A stretch of DNA of 64,000 nt from Mycobacterium sp. 1465703.0 (GCF_001672975.1 NZ_LZKU01000029.1:1-64000), one strand, 5' to 3'; counted from the first letter of the stretch, positions 37,770-47,272 are shown. Translations and numbers: made by a program. Notes: generated by a model not told the origin, from the letters alone.

Positions 37770-38960
37770 CTAGCCCTCGAGGGTGTTACCGGTGAATTGG
37801 AAGGTGAATTCGTGATCGCAGATCCGGATTTTGTCGCCGTCTTGCAAGGGGGCGGCCGAACGGATTCGTTGGTCCCGCACGTGCACGCCGTTGGATGACC
37901 GCAGGTCCTCGAGGATGTAGCTGGTTCCCGTGTCGACGATGACGGCATGGTGTCGGCTGACTTTGGGGGAGTCGAGCACGATGTCGTTGTCGGTAAGCCG
38001 CCCAATCGTTGTCGAACCGTGGAGCGGATAGCTGCGGCCGGTCATGTCGTGCAGATAGGCGACCGTCTTGTTCTCCAGGGCCGTGTATTGCTCGAGGACC
38101 GTGATCGCAACCGCCGCGGTCGTAATGGCGTTCTTTTTGGCGTCCAGCGGTTCTTGGCGCAGGATCTGCTCATTGAGAGAACGCAAATTCTGGCCCGGGT
38201 CGATCCCGAGGTCGTCGGCGAGCGACTTCTGCACGCGGCGGTAGGCCGCCAACGCGTCGGATTGGCGATCGGTGAGGTAGTAGGCCGTCATCAACTGAGC
38301 CCACAACTGCTCGCGGTACGGATGTTCGGCCGTCAGGGCTTCCAATTCGGTGATCACGGTAAAGGCGCGTCCGCAGGCGATTTCGGCCTCGGCCTTCGCC
38401 GTATGGGCCAGAATCTTCTCCTCGACGAGCGAGGTGGTGAAGGTGTCGACGAACCGAAACCCTTCGAGGTCCTCGAGCACCGGGCCGCGCCATTCGGCCA
38501 AGGCGGCTGAAAGATGTTGACTGGCTTGCTCGAATCGGCCCGCCGCGGCCGCCTGCACCCCGGCGGTCTTTTCGGCGCTGAAGCGCCCGACATCGCAGGT
38601 GTCATTGGCGATGTTGAGCCGGTAACCGGGTGGCGCGGCGACCAATACCGTGCGCGGGTCGACGCCGGCACCGGTCAGCAGCTTGCGCAGGTTCGACACG
38701 TAGGAGTGGATGCTGGCCCGTGCCCCCGACGGTGGCGACTCGTCCCAGAGGGCTGTGATAAGCCGGTCGACGCCGACCGGGCTGTTGCGGTTCATCAGCA
38801 ACATGGCCAGCACCGCCCGCTGTTTGGGCGTGCCCAGCGGCACTAGGGTGCCGTCAACGCTGCACTCCAGCGGTCCGAGCAGGCCGAATTGGAGATGTTT
38901 ATCCACTATCTCGCCTACCAGCCTTTCCACATCCGCGGCGTCGGGTTGCCTTGAGGTCAC
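37770..38960 (-). CDS. embR: Transcriptional regulator EmbR (OmpR-like HTH, BTAD, FHA)
   Basis: SARP-like activator that in M. tuberculosis controls the embCAB arabinosyltransferase genes after PknH phosphorylation. Domains: winged helix (FGLLGPLECSVDGTLVPLGTPKQRAVLAMLL), BTAD helices (RFEQASQHLSAAL, HPYREQLWAQLMTAYYLTDRQSDALAAYRRV) and a C-terminal FHA domain near residue 310 onward with IGRLTDNDIVLDSPKVSRHHAVI and DLRSSNGVHV, which binds phosphothreonine. The start is uncertain: GTG at 38960, 38930 or 38906 are all possible and give 6-25 residues before the conserved FGLLGPL. It lies upstream of pknH with a 173-base gap. Confidence 0.94.
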   Translation of the reverse strand: MTSRQPDAADVERLVGEIVDKHLQFGLLGPLECSVDGTLVPLGTPKQRAVLAMLLMNRNSPVGVDRLITALWDESPPSGARASIHSYVSNLRKLLTGAGVDPRTVLVAAPPGYRLNIANDTCDVGRFSAEKTAGVQAAAAGRFEQASQHLSAALAEWRGPVLEDLEGFRFVDTFTTSLVEEKILAHTAKAEAEIACGRAFTVITELEALTAEHPYREQLWAQLMTAYYLTDRQSDALAAYRRVQKSLADDLGIDPGQNLRSLNEQILRQEPLDAKKNAITTAAVAITVLEQYTALENKTVAYLHDMTGRSYPLHGSTTIGRLTDNDIVLDSPKVSRHHAVIVDTGTSYILEDLRSSNGVHVRDQRIRSAAPLQDGDKIRICDHEFTFQFTGNTLEG

Positions 38961-39164
38961 GTTGTGATTGTGACGGCAGGCGAGCGGATTCGTTGATAAT
39001 CCCGGCAAATCGTCGAGCTGCGATGGCATGTCGTCATGCTCATCGGCCGGCTGCCACTGCCCTTCGGTTCCGGACAGCTGAAATGTGTTCGTAGTCAGCG
39101 CGATCGTAGCTGCAATGGCGAATTGGATTGCAACGTCCAAACTTACCTACTCACCCGCCGCTGT

Positions 39165-39857
39165 TCAGCTGGTGACGACCATCAAATCGTCGCTGGTGTC
39201 CCACGACTCGACGAACAGGTTGAGGGGGATCTGCTCGTTGCGGCCTTCGGGTATGCCGCTGTCGTTGAGGTGAACGACGCCGGCGGCGGTATCCACACCG
39301 GTCACCACCACGGCGTGGTCGGACTCCGGGCGTCCGCCTTTGCCTTTCTGTTCGACGGGCAGGTGCCAGATGAGTTCGGCGTTCAGGCTGACGATCACCT
39401 TGTGGCCGGTGCCCAACGCCCGCTCGAGTGCGGCCATTCCCGAAGGGCTGCCGGTCTGTGCGGCGTCATCCTTGTCGCTCAGGACGGCGCCGACCTTGTA
39501 CTGGGCGAGCAGTTCGGGGATGTCCGCGGTGTTGGCGCCCATGCCGGATTCCGGGTTGCTGGTGGAAACGGGCTTGGTGTAAATCGAGCCCGGGTGGGCG
39601 ATGCTGGGCGTCGATTGTGCCTTTTCGATGATGTCGTGCTCCGAGGGCTGCACTCCGGTGATCTCGCCGATGACGTCGGCGCTCGACATCAGCACGCAGT
39701 CGTCGTACTGCTGCTGGCGCCAGAACTGGGCGGCGCTGGCCGGGTCGCCGAATGTGAGCTGCGAAGCTGCGGCGCCGGCCGGGACCGCCAGACCGAGCGC
39801 GAGCGCTCCGGCGGCGACCGCGAAGGTCAGTGTCGTGGTGATGTTGACGATCTTCAC
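39165..39857 (-). CDS. Secreted C39-like (papain-fold) protein (Rv1268c-like)
   Basis: Exported protein of 230 residues. The signal peptide has a hydrophobic ITTTLTFAVAAGALALGLAVPAGA with an Ala-x-Ala cleavage site near residue 30. The mature part fits the peptidase C39-like fold: QQQYDDCVLMSSADVIGEITG has the Gln and the nucleophile-position Cys, and SDHAVVVTGVDTAAGVVHLNDSG has the His and an Asp/Asn. These make a papain-like catalytic set plausible; activity has not been shown to my knowledge. GTG at 39857 has AGAGG upstream. It lies downstream of a strong hairpin that ends the DUF732 transcript. Confidence 0.85.
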   Translation of the reverse strand: MKIVNITTTLTFAVAAGALALGLAVPAGAAASQLTFGDPASAAQFWRQQQYDDCVLMSSADVIGEITGVQPSEHDIIEKAQSTPSIAHPGSIYTKPVSTSNPESGMGANTADIPELLAQYKVGAVLSDKDDAAQTGSPSGMAALERALGTGHKVIVSLNAELIWHLPVEQKGKGGRPESDHAVVVTGVDTAAGVVHLNDSGIPEGRNEQIPLNLFVESWDTSDDLMVVTS

Positions 39858-39968
39858 GGTGTGCCTCTTCTCGTCTCGCTGAGCGGGGTGCTGAGAAGAG
39901 CTTCGAACGTCCGCCTCTTCGATTTCTTGACGAATTCTTGGAGCCGTCCTGGAGCGTGCTGCAACGAC

Positions 39969-40005
39969 CGATGGGGGGATTTCGATTACCGAAATCCCCC
40001 CATCG
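39969..40005 (-). terminator. Perfect 16-bp stem hairpin after the DUF732 gene
   Basis: Bases 39969-39984 (CGATGGGGGGATTTCG) pair perfectly with 39990-40005 around the five-base loop ATTAC. It starts ten bases past the stop codon of the minus-strand DUF732 gene. No U-tract follows on that strand, so it fits the U-less type of terminator proposed for mycobacteria, or an mRNA 3' stabiliser. Confidence 0.75.
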
Positions 40006-40014
40006 TCAGGTCGT

Positions 40015-40359
40015 CTAGGCGGGCTGACCGGAGAACTGCGGGCAGTAGGCCTTGGTCGCCGCCATCACCACGTTGGCCGCTTGCGGGGGAGTCAGGCTGG
40101 TGTGACGGAAGATCTGGACGGTGACCGCGGTCGGCGTCTGGCCGGCGGCAAGCTCAGTGCACACCTGGTGGCCCACTCGCACAGCATCTTGAGTCGACGG
40201 GAAAGAGACGCCGAGGCTTTGCATCTGGCCCAAGAACGCCTCGTCGGCGGTCTGTACAGCGCTGGCGGCGGCGGTACCGGCCAAGCCGAGCGCGGCAAGC
40301 CCGAGGGCGGCGGTGCCGATGCTGGTGGTGGCCATTGTCGTAATGCGGCGAGAAAACAT
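40015..40359 (-). CDS. Secreted DUF732 protein (Rv1271c-like)
   Basis: Small exported protein of 114 residues. Signal peptide MFSRRITTMATTSIGTAAL with a hydrophobic core and cleavage after an Ala-rich stretch near residue 34. The mature DUF732 domain is about 75 residues with two cysteines (VGHQVCTELAAGQ and KAYCPQFSG) that probably form a disulfide. ATG at 40359 is preferred over an in-frame GTG at 40368 because AGGGGTGG sits at the proper distance. Function unknown; such proteins are common in mycobacterial secretomes. In M. tuberculosis lprA lies between this type and Rv1268c; it is missing here. Confidence 0.88.
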   Translation of the reverse strand: MFSRRITTMATTSIGTAALGLAALGLAGTAAASAVQTADEAFLGQMQSLGVSFPSTQDAVRVGHQVCTELAAGQTPTAVTVQIFRHTSLTPPQAANVVMAATKAYCPQFSGQPA

Positions 40360-40490
40360 TCCTGCCACCCCTTTCAGGTGATCTGTTGAAGAAGGACAAC
40401 CACAGCGTCTCGCCTATTCCTTCAAGCATTCTCAATAGATTCTTGGTGACGGCACAGCCGCGTGCGGTAGCCGCGGTACCGCGATCGGCG

Positions 40491-42413
40491 CTACGCCTGG
40501 GCCATCGCGTAGTAGGCGCCGCGCCGGGCCAGTAGTTCGCCATGATTGCCCTGCTCGACGATCCGGCCTGCCTCGACCACCAATATGCGGTCGGCGTCGC
40601 GGATTGTCGAAAGGCGGTGCGCGATAATGAAACTCGTGCGGTCGCGGCGCAGTTCGCACATCGCGTGCTGGATAAGTGCCTCGGTGCGGGTATCGACCGA
40701 GCTGGTGGCCTCGTCCAGGATCAGCAATTGTGGGCGAGCAAGAAACGCGCGCGCGATTGTGATCAGTTGCCTTTCGCCGGCACTGATGTTGCCTCCGTCA
40801 CCGGTGATCCTGGTCTGGTAGCCGGCCGGCAAGGTCCGCACAAACCGGTCGACGTAGGCTGCCTTGGCCGCTTCGTGCACTTCCTCTTCGCCGGCGTCGG
40901 GACGCCCGTAAGCGATGTTTTCCTCGATCGTCCCCTCGAAAAGCCAGGTGTCCTGCAGCACCATGCCGATTCGCGACCGCAGCGACTGACGATCCATTGT
41001 TGCGATGTCCATCCCGTCGAGCAGGATGTGGCCGGCATCGACCTCATAGAACCGCATCAGCAGGTTCACCAGCGTGGTTTTGCCGGCCCCGGTCGGCCCG
41101 ACGATGGCCACCGTGCTGCCCGGCTCGGCCACCAGCGACAGGTCTTCGATCACCGGCGTGCCCGGGTGGTAGGCGAAGCTCACGTGGGCAAACTCAACAC
41201 GGCCGCCGGACTGCCGGGTCGTGCCGGCCGCCGGCAACCGATGGTGTGTGGCGGCGGCCACGGGATCCGGTGATTCCTCGGGCTCATCGAGCAGCGTGAA
41301 GACACGCTCGGCGCTCGCCACTCCGGATTGCAGGGTGTTGTACATCCCGGCCAGTTGGCTCAGTGGTGAGTTGAATTGGCGGACATATTGAATAAACGCC
41401 TGGATGTTGCCCAGCGTGATGTGTCCGGTGGCCACTTGCAAACCGCCGACAACGGCTACCGCGACGTAGCCGAGGTTGCCGATGAACGTGGTGGCCGGTG
41501 CGACCAGTCCGGATAAGAATTGAGCGCCGAAACTGGCCTGGTAGACATCGTCGTTGAGGCTGCGGAACTGCTCGCGCGCCGCCGCCTGATGGCCGAATGT
41601 CTTGACGACCGTGAAACCGCTGTAGGTCTCCTCGATGTGGGCGTTGAGGCGCCCGATGCTGGTCCACTGGGCGACGAACATGCGCTGGGAATGTCGCACG
41701 ATCGCCCGCGTCGCCAACAGCGACAACGGCACGGTCAACACAGCGATCACGACCAGCAGCGGTGAAATGGACAACATCATCGCCAGCACCGCCACCACGG
41801 TCAGAATCGATGTCAGCAGCTGGCTGATCGTCATCGACAGCGATGTTTGGACGTTGTCGATGTCGTTGGTGACTCTGCTCAGCAACTCGCCACGCTGGCG
41901 TCCGTCGAAGTACGACAACGGCAACCGATGGATCTTGTCTTCGACTTGGGCGCGCAGCGCCACCATGGTGCGCTGCAAGGTGACGTTGAGCAGCCGTGCC
42001 TGCACCCAAATCAGCACCGCGGAAGCGAGATAGAGGGTTAGCGCCAGTGTCAGCGTGCGCGCGACCGCACCGAAGTCCACACCCTGGCCCGGCACCACGT
42101 TCATCCCGGACAACAAGTCGGCGAAAGTGTTGGCGCCGCGGCTGCGTGCGGCGGCGACGGCCTGCGCCTTGGTGATTCCGGCCGGGAGCTGTCGTCCGAT
42201 GACACCGTTGAACAGCAAATCGGTGGCATGGCCGAGGATCCGCGGAACGATGACCCCGATCGCGGTGCCGGTGATGCCTAGTGTGATCACCGCGATGCTC
42301 AGTCGTCGTTGCGGCGCAAGCTGTTTCACCAGGCGGGTGGCCGAGCCCCAGAAGTCATGTGAACGGGTTACCGAGGCCGGCCGGTTGGTCGCCTTGGTGG
42401 CCGCGGGGGTCAC
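40491..42413 (-). CDS. ABC exporter half-transporter, membrane-ATPase fusion (Rv1272c-like)
   Basis: A 640-residue half-exporter with a six-helix membrane domain and a C-terminal ATPase. Membrane segments include [23 protein letters not shown] and [32 protein letters not shown]. ATPase motifs: Walker [13 protein letters not shown]-loop [12 protein letters not shown], signature NISAGERQL (variant of LSGGQ) and Walker [13 protein letters not shown] with the catalytic Glu, then the H-loop [11 protein letters not shown] at 42413 overlaps the stop of the upstream partner (GTGA). It probably forms a heterodimer with that partner; a role in lipid export has been discussed for Rv1272c. Confidence 0.93.
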   Translation of the reverse strand: MTPAATKATNRPASVTRSHDFWGSATRLVKQLAPQRRLSIAVITLGITGTAIGVIVPRILGHATDLLFNGVIGRQLPAGITKAQAVAAARSRGANTFADLLSGMNVVPGQGVDFGAVARTLTLALTLYLASAVLIWVQARLLNVTLQRTMVALRAQVEDKIHRLPLSYFDGRQRGELLSRVTNDIDNVQTSLSMTISQLLTSILTVVAVLAMMLSISPLLVVIAVLTVPLSLLATRAIVRHSQRMFVAQWTSIGRLNAHIEETYSGFTVVKTFGHQAAAREQFRSLNDDVYQASFGAQFLSGLVAPATTFIGNLGYVAVAVVGGLQVATGHITLGNIQAFIQYVRQFNSPLSQLAGMYNTLQSGVASAERVFTLLDEPEESPDPVAAATHHRLPAAGTTRQSGGRVEFAHVSFAYHPGTPVIEDLSLVAEPGSTVAIVGPTGAGKTTLVNLLMRFYEVDAGHILLDGMDIATMDRQSLRSRIGMVLQDTWLFEGTIEENIAYGRPDAGEEEVHEAAKAAYVDRFVRTLPAGYQTRITGDGGNISAGERQLITIARAFLARPQLLILDEATSSVDTRTEALIQHAMCELRRDRTSFIIAHRLSTIRDADRILVVEAGRIVEQGNHGELLARRGAYYAMAQA

Positions 42414-44176
42414 GACGTGCCCCCGACTTGCCCGGAACGCAGCGCACCGACCGATTGCGAGTCGGCGAATTCGGCGTAGGTGGTGCAATCGGCCAGCAGC
42501 GAGTCGTGTGTGCCCGCACCCACCAGATTCCCGTCGTCGATCACGATCACCTGGTCGGCCTTGGCCGCGATCGAGATACGTTGCGTGACAACGATGACGG
42601 TGGCACCACCGGAAATTTCCTGCAGTGACGCGCGCACCCGCGCGTCGGTGCGCGCGTCGAGCGCGGCGAACGAGTCGTCGAACAAATAGATGGCCGGACG
42701 GCGGATGACCGCGCGGGCGATGGCGAGCCGCTGCCGCTGCCCGCCGGAGAAATTGATACCGCCCTGCGCCACCCGCATGTGCAGCCCGTCATCGTGGGCC
42801 CGCACGAAATCGTCGGCTGCCGCCACCCGCAACGCTTCCCACATCTGGTCGTCGCTGACTGCCTGGTGCGGCGCCGCGCCGTACCGCAGGTTGTCCGCGA
42901 CCGTTCCGGAAAAGAGGTAGCCGCGCTGGGGAACCAGGCCGATCGCCGACCACAGCCGCTCGGTCTGGTAGTTCCGCACGTCGATGCCGTCGACCAAGAC
43001 CGCCCCGCCCGTCACGTCGTAGAGCCGGCAGATCAAAGAGATCAGCGTTGACTTGCCCGAACCGGTGCTGCCGACAATGGCGGTGGTGGTCCCGGGCCGC
43101 GCGGTCAGTGAAATGTCCTGCAGCACTGGACGATCAGCGCCCGGATAGGTGAATGTCGCGCCCTGCAAGCGGACCGTCCCTTTGATCGCGCCATGGGGGA
43201 ATCGCGGACTCGGGGGGTCGGTGACGGCGGGGCGGGTGCCGAGCACCTCGGTGATCCGCTCGGCGCAGACCGAGGCTCGCGGCAACACCACCAGCGTCAT
43301 CGTCGCCATCAACACCGCCATCAGGATCTGGGTGAAGTAGGCCAGAAAAGCGGTCAACGAGCCGACCTGCATTTGGCCGCGGTCGATGCGCAGTCCACCG
43401 AACCAGATCAGCGCGACGCTGGACACGTTGATGGTGAGGGTCGTCACCGGCAGCATCAACGCCTGCCAATTACCCGCGGTCAGAGCGGTGTTCGACAGCG
43501 CGGTGTTGGCGCGGGCAAAGCGGTCACGCTCGAATCCCTCCCGGGCGAACGCCCGGACAACCCGGACCCCGGTCAGCTGATCACGCATCACCCGATTGAT
43601 GCCGTCGATCAGGCCCTGCATCCGGCGGAACAGCGGCAGCATGTGTGACATCACCCAGTAGTTGGCAACCGCCATGATCGGAACACTGACCAGCAGCAGC
43701 CACGTCAGCGCGGCCTCTTGACGGACGGCCATGAAGATGCCGCCGATGCACATGATCGGAGCGGTCACCAGCACGGTGCCCGTTATCTGGACCAGGTACT
43801 GAATCTGCCGCACGTCGTTGGTGCTGCGCGTCAGAAGTGTCGGCGCGCCGAATCGCGCGGTTTCACGCTCGGAAAAGGTGGTGACGTGTTCGAACATCGC
43901 GGCGCGCAGGTCGCGGCCGAAGCCCATCCCGGTGCGCGAGCCGAAATAGACGGCTCCCACCGAGCACAACACCTGCAACCCGGTGACCCCGAGCATCACC
44001 ATGCCGAGCCGGACGATCGTGCTGGTGTCGCCCTTCGCGACGCCCTCGTCGATGATGGCGGCGTTGACCGTCGGCAGATACAACGACGCGAGGCTGCTGA
44101 TCAGCTGCAGCGCCATCAGCACCGCCACCAGCCGGCGGTACGGCTGGATGTACTGGCGCAGCAGTGCCAGGAGCAT
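42410..44176 (-). CDS. ABC exporter half-transporter, partner subunit (Rv1273c-like)
   Basis: A 588-residue membrane-ATPase fusion protein. Six membrane helices (for example [19 protein letters not shown] and [15 protein letters not shown]) precede the ATPase with Walker [13 protein letters not shown]-loop [13 protein letters not shown], canonical signature [13 protein letters not shown] and Walker [13 protein letters not shown]. The residue after the Walker B Asp is Asp rather than the catalytic Glu, and the H-loop position reads VTQRIS with Gln in place of His, so this subunit supplies a degenerate ATP site, typical of heterodimeric exporters. ATG at 44176 gives [10 protein letters not shown] as in M. 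tuberculosis; 66 further bases are open upstream. Confidence 0.94.
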   Translation of the reverse strand: MLLALLRQYIQPYRRLVAVLMALQLISSLASLYLPTVNAAIIDEGVAKGDTSTIVRLGMVMLGVTGLQVLCSVGAVYFGSRTGMGFGRDLRAAMFEHVTTFSERETARFGAPTLLTRSTNDVRQIQYLVQITGTVLVTAPIMCIGGIFMAVRQEAALTWLLLVSVPIMAVANYWVMSHMLPLFRRMQGLIDGINRVMRDQLTGVRVVRAFAREGFERDRFARANTALSNTALTAGNWQALMLPVTTLTINVSSVALIWFGGLRIDRGQMQVGSLTAFLAYFTQILMAVLMATMTLVVLPRASVCAERITEVLGTRPAVTDPPSPRFPHGAIKGTVRLQGATFTYPGADRPVLQDISLTARPGTTTAIVGSTGSGKSTLISLICRLYDVTGGAVLVDGIDVRNYQTERLWSAIGLVPQRGYLFSGTVADNLRYGAAPHQAVSDDQMWEALRVAAADDFVRAHDDGLHMRVAQGGINFSGGQRQRLAIARAVIRRPAIYLFDDSFAALDARTDARVRASLQEISGGATVIVVTQRISIAAKADQVIVIDDGNLVGAGTHDSLLADCTTYAEFADSQSVGALRSGQVGGTS

Positions 44177-44358
44177 TTGGTAACTGTCGCATACCGTCCA
44201 CCTGGCCGTCCCCGTCAGCCGCCGGATGCTCAAGGTCCACACCGCACTTGTTGGCGGTGCCGAAATACCTGCTCAGGCGCGTCGGTGGTTGACCCGCTGG
44301 GCTGCCGCTACAGTGCATCGTGTGGACCAGCAGCGGGCGGAACGGAAGCAGGGTAGCG

Positions 44359-44916
44359 GTGCGGCGTAACACGAGGGCGCTGGCTCTTGTGGCGTCAGCA
44401 TTGACGATCCTGATCCCCGCGGTCGCGGGTTGTTCCGATTCCGGCGGCAACAAACCGGGGGCGACGGCGTCGTCGACGCCGCAGAAGGGCCAGGGCAACC
44501 ACGGTGCGATGTTCCCGCAGTGCGGTGGCATCAGTGACCAGACGGTAGCGGAGCTCACCAAGGTCACCGGGCTGATCAATACAGCCCGCAACTCGGTCGG
44601 GTGCCAGTGGCTGGCGGGCGGCGGCATCCTGGGGCCGCACTTCTCCTTCTCCTGGTATCGCGGCAGCCCCATCGGACGCGAACGCAAGACCGAAGAACTG
44701 TCCCGTTCCAGCGTCGATGACATCAACATCAACGGCCACGGCGGTTTCATCGCCGTCGGAAACGAGCCCAACCTGGGTGACTCGCTGTGCGAGGTGGGCA
44801 TTCAGTTCCAGGACGACTTTATTGAATGGTCGATCAGTTTCAGTCAGAAGCCGTTCCCGCCGCCATGCGACATAGCGAAAGAACTGGCTCGTCAGTCGAT
44901 TGCGAACTCCAAATGA
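44359..44916 (+). CDS. lprB: Lipoprotein LprB
   Basis: Envelope lipoprotein of 185 residues, Rv1274 orthologue, with a DUF3558-type domain. Signal: basic RRNTRALAL, hydrophobic VASALTILIPAVAG, lipobox cysteine in VAGCSDSGGNK. The conserved domain begins FPQCGGISDQTVAELTKVTGL and includes GCQWLAGGG; three or four cysteines suggest disulfides. GTG at 44359 gives a normal signal length; an in-frame ATG lies 39 bases upstream. lprC starts inside its stop codon (ATGA), so the two paralogous lipoproteins are co-expressed. Divergent from the ABC exporter genes. Confidence 0.92.
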   Translation: MRRNTRALALVASALTILIPAVAGCSDSGGNKPGATASSTPQKGQGNHGAMFPQCGGISDQTVAELTKVTGLINTARNSVGCQWLAGGGILGPHFSFSWYRGSPIGRERKTEELSRSSVDDININGHGGFIAVGNEPNLGDSLCEVGIQFQDDFIEWSISFSQKPFPPPCDIAKELARQSIANSK

Positions 44917-45485
44917 CGGTCTCGATGCGCTCCGGATCGCGGAGCAGAAGAACTGTCCGCATCGCCGCGACGGTCGTGATCGCCGCGCTGTTGCTGTTGA
45001 CGGGCTGTTCCCGCTCGATCGCGGGCAACGCGGTCAAGGCGGGCGGCAACGTTCCCCGCAACAACAACTCTCAGCAGCAGTATCCCAACCTGCTCAAGGA
45101 ATGTGAGGTCTTGACCAGCGACATCCTGGCCAAGACCGTGGGCGCGGACCCGCTGGACATCCAGAGCACCTTCGTCGGCGCGATCTGCCGCTGGCAGGCG
45201 GCCAACCCTGCCGGTCTGATCGACATCACCCGGTTCTGGTTCGAACAGGGCAGCCTGAGCAACGAGCGCAAGGTCGCCGAATTCTTGAAGTACAAGATCG
45301 AGACGCGATCGATCGCGGGGATCGATTCCATCGTGATGCGGCCGGACGATCCGAACGGCGCGTGCGGCGTGGCCAGCGACGCCGCCGGGGTGGTCGGATG
45401 GTGGATCAACCCGCAGGCGCCGGGCATCGACGCGTGCGGGCAGGCCATCAAGCTGATGGAACTGACGCTGGCCACCAACTCCTGA
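44913..45485 (+). CDS. lprC: Lipoprotein LprC
   Basis: DUF3558-type lipoprotein of 190 residues, Rv1275 orthologue and paralogue of LprB. A basic n-region (RSGSRSRRTVR), hydrophobic IAATVVIAALLLLTG and lipobox TGCSRS. The mature domain LLKECEVLTSDILAKTVG, ICRWQAANP and the conserved C-terminal DACGQAIKLMELTL is nearly invariant between mycobacteria. ATG at 44913 overlaps the lprB stop; a second ATG at 44925 is possible. The gene ends seven bases before the convergent phosphatase gene. Confidence 0.93.
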   Translation: MTVSMRSGSRSRRTVRIAATVVIAALLLLTGCSRSIAGNAVKAGGNVPRNNNSQQQYPNLLKECEVLTSDILAKTVGADPLDIQSTFVGAICRWQAANPAGLIDITRFWFEQGSLSNERKVAEFLKYKIETRSIAGIDSIVMRPDDPNGACGVASDAAGVVGWWINPQAPGIDACGQAIKLMELTLATNS

Positions 45486-45492
45486 TCAAGCC

Positions 45493-45990
45493 TCAGCGCG
45501 GCACGTGGAAGTCGATCAGCGTCGCCACCCCGAGTTCGAGTTCTTTCCAGGCTCCCGGCACGGTCAGCACGGCGATCGCCGAGGTCGGAAACTTGGCCGA
45601 AATGCGTTCGGCGGCCGCAGTGTTCGTCTTCCCGCCGAGTGCGAGTGCAAGAGTTGAGATTGTCGGCTCATGCCCGATGACGAGTAGCGTGCCGACGCCG
45701 TCGTCCACCGTGTTGATCTCGTCGATCATCGTGCCGGGGGTGGTGGCATAGAGACGCTCGCTGTAACGCACCGGCGCCTCGATGCGGGTGTTCAGCAGCG
45801 TCTCGCGGGTGCGCGTCGCCGTGGAGCACAGCACGCCGTCGATGCTGGGTGCGTTGGCGCGCAGCCAGTCGCCGGCCAGTCCGGCCTGCCTGGTGCCGCG
45901 GGGCGCCAACGGCCGGTCATGGTCGGCGACACCCGGCGGGTAATCAGACTTCGCGTGCCGCATTAACAGCAAGGTGCGTTGGCCAGTCAC
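45493..45990 (-). CDS. SixA-like histidine phosphatase (Rv1276c-like)
   Basis: Phosphoglycerate-mutase-superfamily phosphatase of 165 residues. The catalytic RHG variant is RHAKSDYP at the N-terminus, with a second histidine in VIGHEPTIS and an arginine in TATRTRETLL. The short all-in-one domain matches SixA-type phosphohistidine phosphatases; the substrate is unknown. The start is GTG at 45990. Convergent with lprBC. Confidence 0.9.
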   Translation of the reverse strand: MTGQRTLLLMRHAKSDYPPGVADHDRPLAPRGTRQAGLAGDWLRANAPSIDGVLCSTATRTRETLLNTRIEAPVRYSERLYATTPGTMIDEINTVDDGVGTLLVIGHEPTISTLALALGGKTNTAAAERISAKFPTSAIAVLTVPGAWKELELGVATLIDFHVPR

Positions 45991-46293
45991 GAGAAATCAG
46001 ATTAATCAGTGTGGTGGCAAGTCGTCGTCACCATCGCCGCCGAGCAATTTTCCGGATGGTAAAAGGTGTTGGTTAGCAGACGAAGTGGCCGAGCTCGACT
46101 GGATCCGGTAGGCGTAACGAGTGGAGATGGTCGGGCGACAGTCATCACAGTCTCGGCAGCGAAGGCCAGAATCAGCCTAATGGGAGACGAATTCTAAATC
46201 CTCTGCGAATTCGTCCCAGGCGTTGTAGAACTTGGAATAGCAGTCCCCGCTCGAGGGCATGCGCTGCCATTGCCGAAGCCAGAAGGCGTTACA

Positions 46294-46872
46294 GTGAAAG
46301 AGTCGTTGCGCACCGGAGTTAGATTACTGGTGGCACCCGGGGCCACCTTATGGGTAATCCTCAATTCGCCGGCAGCTTGGGCCGGGCCGGGTGGCAACCT
46401 TCCAGGTCCCGGCGTGTGCGACTATCCCGGTGTTGGCGGAAGTACTTTCGAGGCGGGTGCCACGACGTACTACTGCGATTTTCCTACCGAAGAGAACAGC
46501 ACGCACTGGCACTGCGAATATGGCGGATGGAACATGGGCGGTCCAGGTGGCAACTCCCCCATCGGTGGAAGTTTCATGGGTTTTGGGTTGACCATTCCTG
46601 CAGGCGATTTCGGAGGTGCTTCCGGTAGCTGTTCATGGCGCTGGCCGGATAACACTACCGGTCCTGCACCGAATCCACCGGGCGCATGGAAGAACTATCT
46701 GGTGCCCAAGCCGCCACCGCCCGAACATCGGGCGCCCCCGTCTCCGTCAGCTGAGCCAGAGGCCGGACCACCACCAACCATGAATCCGAATCGCGGCGAT
46801 GAGCCACAGACACCGGCCTACACCAACCCGGCGTTTCCGAATCCCGGCAGGCCTGTGAACCCGCCAAGTTAG
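46294..46872 (+). CDS. Secreted Pro/Gly-rich hypothetical protein
   Basis: About 192 residues with a signal peptide (basic MKESLRTGVRL, hydrophobic LVAPGATLWVILNSPAAWA, cleavage near AWAG). The mature part has paired cysteines (GVCDYPGV, YYCDFPTEENSTHWHCEYGGW, GSCSWRWPD) and a Pro-rich tail. The pattern resembles CDGP-type mycobacterial secreted proteins. GTG at 46294 has AGAAGG eight bases upstream; an ATG 24 bases earlier lacks that. Codon third positions are less GC-rich than in the neighbours and there is no M. tuberculosis counterpart here, so it is probably accessory. Function unknown. Confidence 0.75.
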   Translation: MKESLRTGVRLLVAPGATLWVILNSPAAWAGPGGNLPGPGVCDYPGVGGSTFEAGATTYYCDFPTEENSTHWHCEYGGWNMGGPGGNSPIGGSFMGFGLTIPAGDFGGASGSCSWRWPDNTTGPAPNPPGAWKNYLVPKPPPPEHRAPPSPSAEPEAGPPPTMNPNRGDEPQTPAYTNPAFPNPGRPVNPPS

Positions 46873-46977
46873 CTTGTGTCGCAGCCATCTCCTACTTCGC
46901 TGTCTCAAGCCTGCTGCAATGGCACCTCGACCTGCGCGATGGGTCGCGTCGAGCGAATTGACGGCCGACCTAGGTCG

Positions 46978-47144
46978 GCCTTCGTCATCGATGCCGCCCG
47001 TGACGTGTACCTGCCCGGCGGGCACGGCATGTGGGGTTAGCGCACTGCCCGGTGACGGGTCGACTTCTGGCCGAACAGATCACCACCGGCAAGCAACCCG
47101 AAGCGCTGCGCGAGTTCGAACCGTTGCGCCGAACCGGACGCTAA
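46978..47144 (+). pseudogene. Remnant of an FAD-dependent amino-acid (glycine/D-amino acid) oxidase C-terminus
   Basis: Two frames together spell the C-terminal FAD-binding end of a DAO-family oxidase. First frame: DVYLPGGHGMWG. One base later in frame: GLAHCPVTGRLLAEQITTGK, continuing to EALREFEPLRR and a stop at 47142-47144. Intact family members read GGHGMWG-x-x-x-x-PVTGRLLAEQI without interruption, so a one-base frameshift near 47031-47036 separates the halves. The N-terminal bulk of the gene is absent. This marks an old deletion or recombination boundary. Confidence 0.72.
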
Positions 47145-47272
47145 CCGCCTCGCGAGCAACTCCAACCGCAACGAAGCGTCGCCCACCCAGGGCGTCCGAG
47201 TCGTCAGCGGCGGCTGCCTACCCTGGCCCGCCTCTGACGACGTTCCCGACGAACGAAAGGACACCACTCAAA

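Noticed and set aside
46874..47272. 133-residue extension of the Gre-domain protein
   Set aside because: No similarity to the family and it crosses the oxidase remnant in the wrong frame.
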